DNA of 64,000 nt. It comes from Catenaria anguillulae PL171. Its lineage: Eukaryota > Blastocladiomycota > Blastocladiomycetes > Blastocladiales > Catenariaceae. The translations under genes were made by a program, and so were the position numbers. Positions 1-9,696 of the stretch are shown here, piece by piece. The stretch covers positions 1-64,000 of the forward strand of contig MCFL01000119.1 of the NCBI GenBank assembly GCA_002102555.1. Reading direction: 5' to 3'. The notes beneath the pieces were generated by a model. It did not search any database. It was not told the DNA's origin and saw only the letters and a list, made by a program, of their open reading frames with translations. How positions within the stretch are numbered: the stretch's first letter is position 1; each line of letters starts with the position of its first letter.

Positions 1-745
1 GGAACACATCGACCGACTTTGTCTGCTTGAACCGCAACTTGTTGGCAAAGAGCTGGCGGGACGCAACGTTATCCCAGCCAACAATGGCGCGGAAGGTGCC
101 CACCTCGGGCGGCTGCGCGCCCTCCAGGCAACGTGCTGGCGCGCATAATGCATGATCCAGGCCAATGCGCGTTGCGCAAGTCCGTGGCCACGGCCTTGGG
201 CTCGGCAATCATGACTTCGAGCTCGGCAATCTGGAATTGCGGGGAGCCGGTGCTTGTTCTGGACGTCGTCGTCGCCATTGACACCGTCAAGCGTCGTTGG
301 GGTTTCGGGCAAGACGCCAGTCGGCTCGACAGGCTTAGGTTGTCATAGGCGTGGAAGAAGAGATTGACGTCGCCGACCATGCCGCCGAGATTGGCCATGC
401 GATTGGCGGCTTCGGGATCAAGGGCAAGTGCCTCGGTCGGGTTGACAGGCACCGGAAACCAGAGCAGCCGGATCGTAGATTGAGCGGGCATCTCGGACCA
501 CAGCAGGATAAAGGTCAACTTGTCGGGATCGGCGCGCCATGCTTGCTGCATTTCGTACTCTTGCTTCATGTGAGCGGCTCGGAGGCCGTCGCGGCCAAGA
601 GCTCGGGCGACTTCATCCATTCGTGGTACTGGGCGACATGGCAGGGCAGGTAAGGAACGAGTGTGAGGCGGCCCTTGAAGGTGTGCGAATGGGTTGGGTG
701 TTCGAGTGGCTCCTCGAGCAAGACGGTGGTTGCATTGAGCTTCAT
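1..745 (-). CDS. NAT9: N-acetyltransferase 9-like (NAT9), partial, frameshifted
   Basis: This is a GNAT-fold acetyltransferase of the NAT9 family, linked in animals to alpha-tubulin/microtubule stability. The start ATG at 745-743 gives MKLNATTVLL and is followed by the family motifs PYHEWMKSPELL-type (PCHVAQYHEWMKSPEL), QEYEMQQAWRADPDK, MVGDVNLF and ELEVMIAEP. In other frames come the acetyl-CoA loop RGHGLAQRALAWIMHYA and then GWDNVASRQLF and LRFKQ. Holding the frame needs three single-base insertions, near 569 (between ASEPLT and KQEYEM), 193 (before RGHGL) and 130 (after HYARQHV). All are next to doublets or triplets, so indel errors are likely, though a decayed copy is possible. A variable loop of about 30 residues separates VGDVNLF from ELEVMIAEP. 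The C-terminus lies beyond base 1. Family assignment is strong; the exact protein is not. Confidence 0.82.
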
Positions 746-1709
746 GTTGGCTTTTGACAAGGTGATTGTAGCGAGTGGGGATATGATGATTCCAATGCCT
801 CTCATCCTACATTGTGGGAAGGCCGAGCCTTTTTGTATCGCTGGCAATTCAGGCCTGCTGCATGCCAGGTGATCAAAGTTGATGGGCAGGGACTCTGAGT
901 GTTCCGCGAACACAGACTTTGGTGACGCCCGGCGGTGAGTTGATGTACTGATTCTTCGTCAGGACACATATTTACGTACCGTACGACACAAACACACGTT
1001 ACATGTGTCGGCCGATGGGCTCTGTGGTAAGGTTTTCCCAAAAACTGAGTTCCCAATCAATGCCGCGACTCGGGCCAGCTTCTTGTGACATCAGCCCATC
1101 GTGCGTGATGCCATTTGAGAAATCGCATGCGATCCTGATTCCTGGCTATACGGCCATGGCCCCGCCTGGGAACGGTACTGGTGGGTGGAACGCATATTAA
1201 TGGACAAAAAAATTGATTTTTCAGACAGGGTGCTTACTGCATGCACCCCGGTGTCGGCAGGGCCGACGTCGGAGCCGAAGCTCCCCTCGGCGATCCGTCT
1301 AGGAGCCCTCGAGTCGACTGACCCTAGCAGCGGAGGTGACCCGATTTTTGGTCAAGTGGTGCATAGATCGAAAAGTGGAACTGGCTTCGGAGATCTCGAA
1401 CATTGTCCATTCCCTGACGTCAGTCCGATACGGCCCGGCTGCAAGTGAGTGGATGGTCGTCGCTCTCTGGCTGGCTGGCTTACCGGCCGTTGGGCTGGGT
1501 GGGAGCCCATCGATTCAACGTGCGGACGCGTTTGGATCACATCATTTTTCAGTTTTGTGTCTGGGCCATCTTTTCTCTCTCAGCGCCAATTTTCAACGGC
1601 ACAGAGACAGATCAATGCACCAGCCCCTGAAACCGCCCGCAAGTCACAGCTCTGTACATGCATACATATTGGACGATCCGACCGCGGCCATCCTCTTCCA
1701 CCCGCTCCA
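746..1709. promoter_or_regulatory. Intergenic, divergent promoter region
   Basis: This gap of about 960 bases lies between the start of the NAT9-like gene on the minus strand and the thioesterase start on the plus strand, so it must carry both promoters. No convincing coding frame or RNA gene was seen. An open frame runs in from 1449 upstream of the chosen thioesterase start but encodes no recognisable sequence. Confidence 0.5.
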
Positions 1710-3190
1710 ATGTACACGTTCGTGAAGCCAGGCTCTTCCACCTCATCGCCCAACCACCCAGCAAGCCAATCCCAACAACCTATTGCCGGCATGTCGTCGC
1801 CAACACCTAAACCGCCGACGACCGCATCTTCCCCTTCCACCCCTGTTGCCGACACGCGATCGTCTGATGGTGGCGCCGGCTCAGGTTCGGGATCTCCTCC
1901 GAAACCCAAATCCAAGTCCCTCAAGACCCTCAAGTACCCGCCGCCCGTCTCTGCGGCTTCGGTCGTCCAAGTCGCCTCTTCCAAATCCGCCACCGGTTCG
2001 GGTACCCTGGTCCCACTCCCCGCCATTCCTTCCAACGCGCACAAGATGGAACCCAACGGCCCTCCAACACCGCGAACCGAAGACTCGCTTCTGCTTGAGG
2101 AACTCGACAAGAACCTGTTCCGATGCGACCCCGCACACTTGTGGCGCCCCGTTGGTGCGCGCGGCGTCTTTGGCGGTCAAATCATTGGCCTGTCGCTTGT
2201 TGCCGCCACAAACACTGTTCCGCGCACCCACAAGGTGCACAGCTTGCACTCGTACTTCTTGTTGGGCGGTGACAACTCGCGGGCCATCTTGTTTCGTGTC
2301 GAAGCCATGCGCGACTCGCGCTCGTTTGTGACGCGCCAAGTCACTGCCCAGCAAAATGGGCGCCCAATCTTTGTGCTCATTTGCTCGTTTATGCGGCCCG
2401 AGGACACGCCGCTCGAACATCAGTACACCATGCCCGTTGCGCCCACGCCAGAGTCGCTGCCGAGCCGCGAACAAATGATGGAGTCGTGGATTCAGCAGAC
2501 GCCCAAGAAGTACCACGAGAGTATTCGTGAGCGGTTGGAGGAGCCCATTCCAATTGATATGCGGCCGTGCGAGCCCCTGTCGCCCGTGGATTACATGTAC
2601 CCAACGAGGAAGGAGCCTCGGCAGCTCGTGTGGATGAAGAGCAAGACCGGGTTGCCTGCGGATCCCGCATTTCACATGTGTGTGGCGGCGTATTGCAGTG
2701 ACCATCACTTGTTGTGGACGACGCTGCGCCCGCATGCTGTGACTGGAGTGTACGTCTCGTCGCTCGTTCGTTCATTCTTGTCGGGCTCACCGCCATCCTT
2801 GTACCCAATTGCAGGACCAACCCGAGCCTGGGCATGCTCGTGAGTCTCGACCATAGCATGTACGTTCCTTGTCCGTCGTCGCCTTCACCGTCACTTTTCT
2901 GTCCTAACACCACCACCACCAATCTGGATCTACTCAGGTGGTATCATTCCGACTTTCGTGCTGACGAGTGGCTTCTTTACGAGATGGAATCGCCTCGGGT
3001 GTCTGCGGGCCGCGGCATGGCCCTTGGCCGCTTGTGGACGCGCGACGGTAAGTTGGCCGTGACGATTGCGCAAGAAGGTTTGATCCGCGCCAATTTGAAT
3101 CCAGAGAAGCCGTTGACGGTTGGATTTGGGCGTGTGCCGCCAAGAAAGGAGCAAGAGGGAGAGCCAAAGCCAGGCAAGAGCAAGTTGTAA
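1710..3190 (+). CDS. Peroxisomal acyl-CoA thioesterase (ACOT8/TesB family)
   Basis: This enzyme hydrolyses acyl-CoA to free fatty acid and CoA, most likely in the peroxisome because it ends in SKL, a canonical type-1 peroxisomal targeting signal. Exons 1710-2749, 2815-2859 and 2938-3190 give 445 residues; both introns start GTACGT. The first 130 or so residues are Ser/Pro/Thr-rich and not conserved. The double-hotdog region runs from LEELDKNLFRCDPAHLW through RGVFGGQIIGLSL, LHSYFLLGGD, FVTRQVTAQQNGRPIF and YCSDHHLLWTTLRPH to the SLDHSMWYH motif, which is split by the second intron, then GRLWTRDGKLAVTIAQEGL. The start at 1710 gives MYTFVKPG; 1791 (MSSPTPK) is an alternative. Usual ACOT8 length is about 320 residues, so the extra length is the N-terminal low-complexity part. 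Confidence 0.93.
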
Positions 3191-3244
3191 GCCGACGAGC
3201 TTGCATGGCATCAGCACCTCATCTCATCGCGAGCAAGGTTCCTT

Positions 3245-3261
3245 CCCCCCCCCCCCCCCCC
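3245..3261. repeat. Poly-C tract (17 C)
   Basis: An uninterrupted run of 17 C lies just downstream of the thioesterase stop, in the convergent gap before the small membrane-protein gene. Such runs are prone to length error in sequencing. Confidence 0.95.
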
Positions 3262-3451
3262 TCAGGCTGCTTGCCCACGCTTTGCTCAGATTCCGTGGCA
3301 AACCATCTCTGGGCCTCTGCTCTCTTCGACGTATTTCACTTCAAGCTTGCTTTTTTGCACCACGGCCCTCGTTGGAAGAAACACATATCTGTACTGGAAT
3401 AAATACTCTTGTTTGAAACAATTGGCTCCCCAAGCATCACCTGCCCGTCAA

Positions 3452-3737
3452 TCAATCGTTGCCCAATACAAACTTGCGATCAAGCTGGTGGAAAAGCGTG
3501 AGGCAAGACACATAGCCGACAAGAAACCCGACGCCAGCAAACCCGGCATGTCGTGGGCCGAGAGCTGCGTGCTGTATGTCAATCCGGGAATGTGGTGAGC
3601 CAAGAGCAGAGTACACAACAGTGGTGGATGACATGAGTCCGTGCCTTGTAGAAGCGAGTGGCAAAGTTGTAGCCCACGTAGCCACCACCGATCCCGGCTC
3701 CGACAGAGACTGCGTTAACAATGCGGTTGACACCCAT
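3452..3737 (-). CDS. Small glycine-rich two-helix membrane protein (80 aa), unrecognised
   Basis: Two short exons, 3615-3737 and 3452-3571, are joined by a 43-nt intron (GTACTC to TACAG) that keeps the frame. The product is 80 residues, beginning MGVNRIVNAVSVGAGIGGG and ending with KFVLGND. It has two hydrophobic, glycine-spaced stretches. The first (about residues 5-28) contains GAGIGGGYVGYNF. The second (about 48-70) contains HAGFAGVGFLVGYVSCLTLF. Both resemble the glycine-zipper helices of small mitochondrial inner-membrane proteins such as Mic10, but I do not recognise the family and the length and flanks do not match Mic10 clearly. An upstream in-frame ATG at 3788 would add 17 residues. 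It is divergent from TRAPPC1, with about 410 bases between the starts. Confidence 0.5.
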
Positions 3738-4146
3738 GGCTTTTGGTTGGATACACTGGCACTTAGCTGGTGCTTGAGAAAGAGACACTGCTGTGTGCGC
3801 GAAGACGGCCTAGGAGCGTTTAAGTTTGAATGACAGAGAGGTGTGAAGAGTCCATCCCACATGCCGGCCCGCAGCACTCCGCCTGGCGAGTGAGTTGGCC
3901 GTCGTCGCCTGTCATTTTGCGTCGAATTCCGTCGCGTTCCGGCCGCCGATTGTACAATGGGCTAGCTCTGAGCGGACATGGTCAAATGTACCACGGTCGC
4001 ATTCATGGAGCGCAAATCACTCGATGCAATAGTCCAGGACACCAAGTACTCTCCGTTGACACCCCTGGGCCCTCAACACTAGTCCACCGCCATCAACACT
4101 CCCGCACCAATCTACGACGCCATCCACCACCCAGCACAGGACAGCC
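3738..4146. promoter_or_regulatory. Divergent promoter between small membrane protein and TRAPPC1
   Basis: These 409 bases separate two oppositely transcribed starts. No coding content was recognised. Confidence 0.45.
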
Positions 4147-4698
4147 ATGATCTATAGCTTTCACATCTTTGACCGGCATTGCGACTGCATCTTCCACGCC
4201 GACTACATGCCTGCCGGCTCGTCGCCCTCGACACTCGACCCCTCGGAGCAAAATAAGCTCGTCTACGGCGTCATCTACTCTGCGCGCAACCTCGTCACCA
4301 AACTGCGCCGACCCGCCGACGACTCGGGATCGTCCCCAACGTCGGGCGGCCAGCTTCCTTCATTTGCCGATTCGCCCTTCCACGCCTACTCCACCTCAAA
4401 CTACAAGCTGCACTATTACGAAGCGCCCACTTCACTCAAGCTTGTGCTCATCACGGCACCCACGGTCGACACACGCGCGGTGCGCGAGGTGCTCAAGTCC
4501 ATTTATGCTGACATTTATGTGGAGCATGTGGTCAAGAATCCCTGCGGTCATGACGCCCGGACCCAATTTGGTCAAGTCAAGAAGCGGCCACCAGAGCCCG
4601 GGACAGTGCCGGCGGCCGCAATCACCAATGAAGCGTTCAAGAGTGCCCTGGATCGGCTGATTCGCGGTCTGATGCATGGTGGGAGTGGAGTAGAGTAG
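4147..4698 (+). CDS. BET5: TRAPP complex subunit Bet5/TRAPPC1
   Basis: This is a core longin/sybindin-fold subunit of the TRAPP complexes, the Rab1/Ypt1 exchange factors and tethers of ER-Golgi and autophagy traffic. It is a single-exon gene of 183 residues. Diagnostic stretches are the N-terminal YSFHIFDRHCDCIFH, the helix KLVYGVIYSARNLVTKL, the conserved STSNYKLHYYEAPTSLKLVL, the YADIYVEHVVKNP motif and the C-terminal FKSALDRLIRGL helix. It is longer than the roughly 145-160-residue animal and yeast proteins. The extra residues lie in two loops: the Pro/Ser-rich one after TKLRRP, and one after KNPCGHD. The start is fixed by the conserved MIYSFHIFDR opening. Confidence 0.95.
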   Translation: MIYSFHIFDRHCDCIFHADYMPAGSSPSTLDPSEQNKLVYGVIYSARNLVTKLRRPADDSGSSPTSGGQLPSFADSPFHAYSTSNYKLHYYEAPTSLKLVLITAPTVDTRAVREVLKSIYADIYVEHVVKNPCGHDARTQFGQVKKRPPEPGTVPAAAITNEAFKSALDRLIRGLMHGGSGVE

Positions 4699-5337
4699 AG
4701 CCGGCCAAGTGGTGGTTGTATCAACGTACAGATTATCACGGCTGCCGTGCTTGCGTTACCGTCTCAATGCTGACCCCATGTGGCTCACTTAAGATACGTA
4801 GGAATCGCCTTGTCATGTATATACACTTTGGTTTTGCTTGCACTAATTGTTGGTTTTCGTGGACGTACACCAGCACACGAGTTGTTGTTGATGGACATTC
4901 TGTTGTCAACGCTGTTTTCGAGCCCAGCCTCGAGCTGCTGTGATCCCATCGCCATCCATAGTCTGGCAGGCCGGCAACATAACATGTGTCGGTACCGGCA
5001 CCGCCCAAGCATCTTGAACCCTTTAGCGACCCTCTGGGCTCTCTCAGAACGCCGACGGCGACCGGTAGAGTGAGTCACCACTTGACGATAACTGAAGGAT
5101 GCAACTCAGCCTTGAGGAATATAAACTTAATACGGAAATAATGTATGGTTTTTAGCAGTGAAAAACACATGAATACTCGGAGCAATTGACTCAATCCGTC
5201 TTCTGTCGCATGCACTTGACTCGGCCGACGTTCCCCGCCTCCCAGCGTTTCTCACCTTCATTGCTGCTTCTGTGATCAGCTCCAACACCCATCACACCCG
5301 TACATTTGCTCCATTCATTGGCCAGCTCTCCGTGGAA
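4699..5337. other. Intergenic region, no gene seen
   Basis: This gap of about 640 bases separates the TRAPPC1 stop from the RMI1 start, with both genes on the plus strand. It should hold the RMI1 promoter and the TRAPPC1 3' end. Short open frames here lack any recognisable sequence. Confidence 0.5.
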
Positions 5338-7826
5338 ATGCCGCCCCTCGATCCGCACCACTGCCTTCCCGCTGTCCGACAACATCTCTACTCCCTCAAC
5401 CTTCACGTCCTCGACGAATGGACCGAGCAATGTGTGCAATTTCTGCTCGAATCCACCAACCCTCCACCCGCCACAACCCAGGCCCTCTGCCCGCTCGTCG
5501 TGACGCAGCTCTTGCACACGGATCTCTGCCAGGTCGGCCTGCCGACTATTCCACCTGAGCTGGCCGCCTTCGGCACGCAAAGTACCTTCTTGGCTCCTGG
5601 CGACGCCGCCGTCGTTCTGCAAATCATGGCCATCGAGGAGATTGGGCATTCGACACTCAGCGTGGCGCATGCGCTGGAAGCCGTGGTCGCGTACAGTGAG
5701 GCAGAGGCGGCTCGTTCCGGGGCGAACAATGGCCAGATTGGGCAGCAACAACAGCAGCACAGGCCAGCAGGCGGGCTCAGGCAGGTGCCACCAACGATTC
5801 CGCGCAAAATGCTCAAGCTGACGTTGACGGATGGCCATATCACGCTGGTGGGGATGGAGTACAAGAGTATGCCGTTCTTGTCGTTGTTGACTCCATTGGG
5901 TGCCAAGGTATGGTATGCGTCTATTTGATGCTTGACCGAAATGTCGTTGGGCTCGGATCATGTGCTGACAGCTTGTCAATGAGCGGGCAGGTCCGAGTTC
6001 GAAATGCGCCGTGCTCACGAACTGTCATCCAACTGACGCCGCAAAATACGGAACTGATTGGCGGAGATGTCGAAGAGTTGGCGTGCGACGTCCGTGAGCA
6101 CATTACTCGTCTATACAACAAACTCGGGTATGCCATCTCACGTTTCCCTCAACTTCCTCCTGCGAGCGCTCATTCTCGTGATTCGTCATTGAACAGCATT
6201 CAACCACCCAATTCTCAGCATGTTGCTCGAGTTGACCGTGTGGATCCGCACGCCATGCAGTTCCTCATTGAGCCGCCAGGTCCGGAAGACTTGGAGGACC
6301 TTGATCCGCCGCCGCCACCGCCATTGTTGTTCCTGAATGATGAGCAGCAACAGCAAGACCAGGAGCAGCAGCCTCCGCCACCCCCACCGGGCCCTGACCC
6401 GCCTGCTCCTCTGGCTCCTTTCTTGGCCCCACCTCCACCGCCCCCTCCTCAACCGCTGATCCTACCACCACGCCAGCCCACGCAACCTGCCCGCCACATG
6501 CCGCCGCCTCCTCCGCCGCCACACTACCCAACGCCTCCCGCATTCAATCCTGGGCCAGCCGCAGCATACCGCACGCGGTCCCCGCCACGACCTGCTGCCG
6601 CCGCAGCTGCCGCTCCACCGCGCAACCACGTGTCCGACGACGACGACAACCTCTTTGACACGACATTTGACGAACTCCCAGACGACTTGCTCGCCCAGGC
6701 CGATCTGCTCGCATCGCAACGGCGCGTGAGTATTCGCGACCAGCACACTGCTGGTGAACATGCTTATATGGCGGGCGGCGATGTGGATGACGACATGTTC
6801 ATGGACGCCGATGAGGACGAGCATGACGACGACGGAATTGATTATTCGGCGGTCCCGGATGTCAATGGAAGGTCGGATGTGGAGGACCAAGTGCATGGGA
6901 AGACGGCGGGTCCAAGGCTCGATGCGGATTTCATCCCGTTAGATAACGAAGACTTGCTCAACTGGCCCACGCCCGGGGCGTCGGCGCATGTGAATCAGGA
7001 GAGGCACGGGGATGCGCACTTGGACGACTTGGGCGATGCATGGTTTGACGACTTTTACGTGCCGCCTGATGCAATGGACGATCGCATGCTGGCAAGCACG
7101 ACGTGGACGCCGCCGCCGCCAGCGTTTGCGGGAGGCGCGGCGGCAGATGGTGACGAAGATCGGTCACGGACGCCTGGCCTCTCGCAAAAGTTTTCAGATG
7201 GGCTTCAGGGAATCCATGGGAATGGGGATGGTACTGCGAGTGCTGGTGGCCAGGTGCAGCAGGTTCCGTCGCCGACCTCCTTGGCTGGCTCGTCATCCGG
7301 TGCGGTCATGGATCCAGTCGCCCCGCCCCCGTTGAAACGGTGCACTTTGGAAGAGGTGGCAGCATGCACCACAGAATCGGCTGTCATTGTGACCAATGTT
7401 CGTTTGGCGTTTTCTTGTTGTCCATTGCTGGGTTTTCATCCCACTCTCACTTTTACCCCAATGTAGGCCCAACTCTCCTCCGCCGGCATTTCCCTGCAAT
7501 ACAAACCGCGCACTCGCAAACGAGCCATTCGCGTCATTGTCCCTCTATCCCCGAGACTTGCCCGCGCCACCCAGACTGTATCCCAACCTTCGTCTTCGTT
7601 CAAATCCATCTCATCTTCCGCGCCGCCGCTCATCAAGGCCGTGATTGACGAACCCGCCTTGCGCGCGCTTGGCGTCGACATTGACTTGTTTAAGCGAACC
7701 AAGGATCTTGCCCTGATTTCGGGCGACATGTCGCGCGGAATCACACGGGTGTTGGGGCGGGGTGAGGTGGTGTTGAGGCGGGTGCTAGGCGAAGAGGATG
7801 TGTGGGAGGTGGATGTGGGTGAGTGA
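5338..7826 (+). CDS. RMI1: RecQ-mediated genome instability protein 1 (RMI1)
   Basis: RMI1 is the OB-fold scaffold of the Sgs1/BLM-Top3-Rmi1 double-Holliday-junction dissolvasome. Exons 5338-5907, 5991-6127, 6197-7397 and 7467-7826 give about 755 residues. The conserved N-terminal helical and OB1 region ends with RKMLKLTLTDGHITLVGMEY, KSMPFLSLLTPLGAK, then, after intron 1, VRVRNAPCSRTVIQLTPQN and ELIGGDVEEL. It is followed by about 400 residues of poorly conserved sequence: Gln runs, long Pro runs, then acidic patches. The last exon carries VIDEPALRALGVDIDLFKR, probably an OB2-like C-terminal part. Yeast Rmi1 has 241 residues and human about 625, so this protein is at the long end. Intron 2 (6128-6196) is 69 nt with no stop, so its splicing is inferred from GTATGC/AACAG signals. 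A start at 5272 would add 22 residues. Confidence 0.88.
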
Positions 7827-8270
7827 GGCAAAGGTCTGAATCCACTTTGCGTCTTCAAATTGTCAATGTATTCATGCACGCATGATCTTCCGCATTGATG
7901 CCCGCAACGACATGCGCACATTGCCAATTGCATTCGGCATTTGAGCCCGAAAGGCAAGACATGTCACTTCCAAATGGATGCCTGGTTTGTTGCCATTTGT
8001 GCCTCGTTGGTGTGCCCAAATCATTGTGTCACACTCTTGTGAAATCTCACTTGATTGCTTGAACCATCCAAGCAGCAATGGAGTCAACAGCATCTATGAA
8101 GCTCAACTCAATAAACATTGCATTCTTGGTTCACAACCTCAAAACTGTTCAAAATTGCACTTGGCAGACAAAAATGGTTGAGACATTACAAAACCGACCG
8201 CATCACATCCTTTGCACAGATTGAGGCTCGGGGCACTAACACACAAAGATCTGACACTTGAGCCGGGCTA
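7827..8270. other. Convergent intergenic region
   Basis: These 444 bases lie between the 3' ends of RMI1 (plus) and a GPI-type protein gene (minus). They hold only 3' untranslated sequence and terminators as far as can be seen. Confidence 0.5.
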
Positions 8271-8654
8271 CTACAACCCAAGAACAATGGCTCCAGACAC
8301 CGCCATCAGAACAACCGCCGACCCAACCTGCACTCCCTTGGATCCGGCACTCGTTTCTTGCGGCTTGGCCGTTGCTTGTGCCGGCGCGGCCGATCCGGAT
8401 CCACCAGCGGCCGACGTGGCGGGCGTCGTAGAGTTCTTTCCAGGCGCGTTCGTCGGCACTGCCGTTGTCGTTGCTGTGGCTGACGCGGTCGCGGTTGATG
8501 TGGTCGAAGGCGCGACGACAGGCGCGGGGGATAACGCTGTGGTGCTGCCGTGGCGGCCAATGTAGTTGTGCGCGCCGTGGTTCGGGTCGTATTGCGGCGA
8601 GGCGGCCGCAAGCGTGGCGATCAGGACGACGGCGAGAAGCGCGGATGAGTACAT
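8271..8654 (-). CDS. Small GPI-anchored-type secreted protein
   Basis: This single-exon gene encodes 127 residues with the architecture of a fungal GPI-anchored wall or membrane protein. The start at 8654 gives a clear signal peptide, MYSSALLAVVLIATLAAASP. It is followed by a short QYDPNHGAHNYIGRHG segment, a Ser/Thr/Ala/Pro-rich middle suited to O-glycosylation with one N-glycosylation site (GKNSTT), and a C-terminal hydrophobic tail, SAVVLMAVSGAIVLGL, ending at the stop. A Gly/Ser-rich omega-site region (AGSKG) precedes the tail. No domain is recognisable. The tail and composition resemble the next gene at 9697-10161, on the same strand, which suggests an old tandem duplication. Confidence 0.75.
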   Translation of the reverse strand: MYSSALLAVVLIATLAAASPQYDPNHGAHNYIGRHGSTTALSPAPVVAPSTTSTATASATATTTAVPTNAPGKNSTTPATSAAGGSGSAAPAQATAKPQETSAGSKGVQVGSAVVLMAVSGAIVLGL

Positions 8655-9696
8655 GTTGAGGACAGGCGACGAGGTCTGGGCTGAAACGGAGGTCAGTGAG
8701 ACAGGGCAGGTTGGAACGTTAACTTGGCAGGGACAAAGCGTGATCTCGAAGGTTTCTAAGATGCCATTTATACCCTTGCCCTCCCTACACTCATGAGAAT
8801 CTGCTCCAGTGTGCGACGTCCAGAAGCCCATGTGCGAGCACACACGCTTGTGGTGAGGAGCAAGTTGAAACAACCAGGAGAGGTGAGGTGGGATCTGATC
8901 TGATTGTGGAAGGTCAAACCCGTTCACATGTGCAATTTCAACGCATGTGAATCACCCCGGGGGAAGCAGCTGGGAAACCCAGCCGTACCGACATCCCACC
9001 TAACTCGTGGCGTGATTGGTGGCCATTGGGCGCAGGAAACCCACCCTTGCGCTTGGTTTGGTAAAAATTGTTTGCACGCCTTATCGCGTGTGCGATCAGT
9101 GAGACACTGGGCGTGAGACATGAGGGCGTTCTCATACACGCATACGAAAACGCTGCCAAACAAGATGCAGTTGCAAAGCATCACCTTTATGCCGCATGCA
9201 TACATGTGTGGTGCGGCCGATTGGCTGCCTTGAGCCTGAATGGGGTTTATGTGTCATCTGATAATACTCACCACGAAGAACAACGAACAACCATCCTGCA
9301 TCTTCGCCCAACTGTTTGTCAAAGTCGCTTCAACAGGTCAACAGGTCAACAGTATCATTGCTTCAGTAGGATACCTTGGCTGAATGCTCACAGGCTCCGA
9401 ACAAATCCGTATTCATGTGAGAGAATGCTGGTTACCGTTCTGGTCACACTGCTTCGCTCGCCTTCAATCGTCGTACCTATAGCTCTCAGTCTTCTACTTG
9501 GACGTTGCCTTCGTATCCGTGCATCGAAGCCTGTTATCGAGAGACTGGCTCAAGAAGAGCGTTGGCTGAGAATGGAGTACGAATGGATTCATAAGCGGAA
9601 TGATTGAGCAAAAGAATATACACACGCAATACGCAAAACAAGAAGTGATATGATACAGAAAGCTAAGAAGAGCAAAACCAGAACCCGCCATGCACA
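8655..9696. other. Intergenic region with one candidate small ORF
   Basis: About 1.04 kb separates the two GPI-type genes. The only coding-like stretch is the 60-codon frame at 9425-9607, listed separately. A short tandem repeat, with the octamer CAACAGGT about 2.7 times, lies at 9333-9354. Confidence 0.45.
9425..9607 (+). CDS. Candidate 60-aa single-pass membrane microprotein
   Basis: This open frame encodes a hydrophobic N-terminal helix beginning MLVTVLVTLLRSPSIVVPIA, a basic boundary (GRCLRIRASK) and an amphipathic, charged C-terminal helix containing ERLAQEERWLRMEYEW. This is the layout of a small single-pass membrane protein with a cytosolic helix. The frame is open further upstream to 9068, but that part does not look coding. 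There is no homology that I can name and no intron evidence, so it may be chance. It lies antisense to the region upstream of the GPI-type gene at 8271-8654. Confidence 0.25.
   Translation: MLVTVLVTLLRSPSIVVPIALSLLLGRCLRIRASKPVIERLAQEERWLRMEYEWIHKRND

Noticed and set aside
1881-2735. 284-codon open frame antisense to the thioesterase
   Set aside because: It is a codon-bias shadow of a well-supported gene and contains no recognisable domain.
5191-6018. 275-codon open frame antisense to RMI1
   Set aside because: It overlaps the conserved RMI1 OB1 exon and has no motif of its own.
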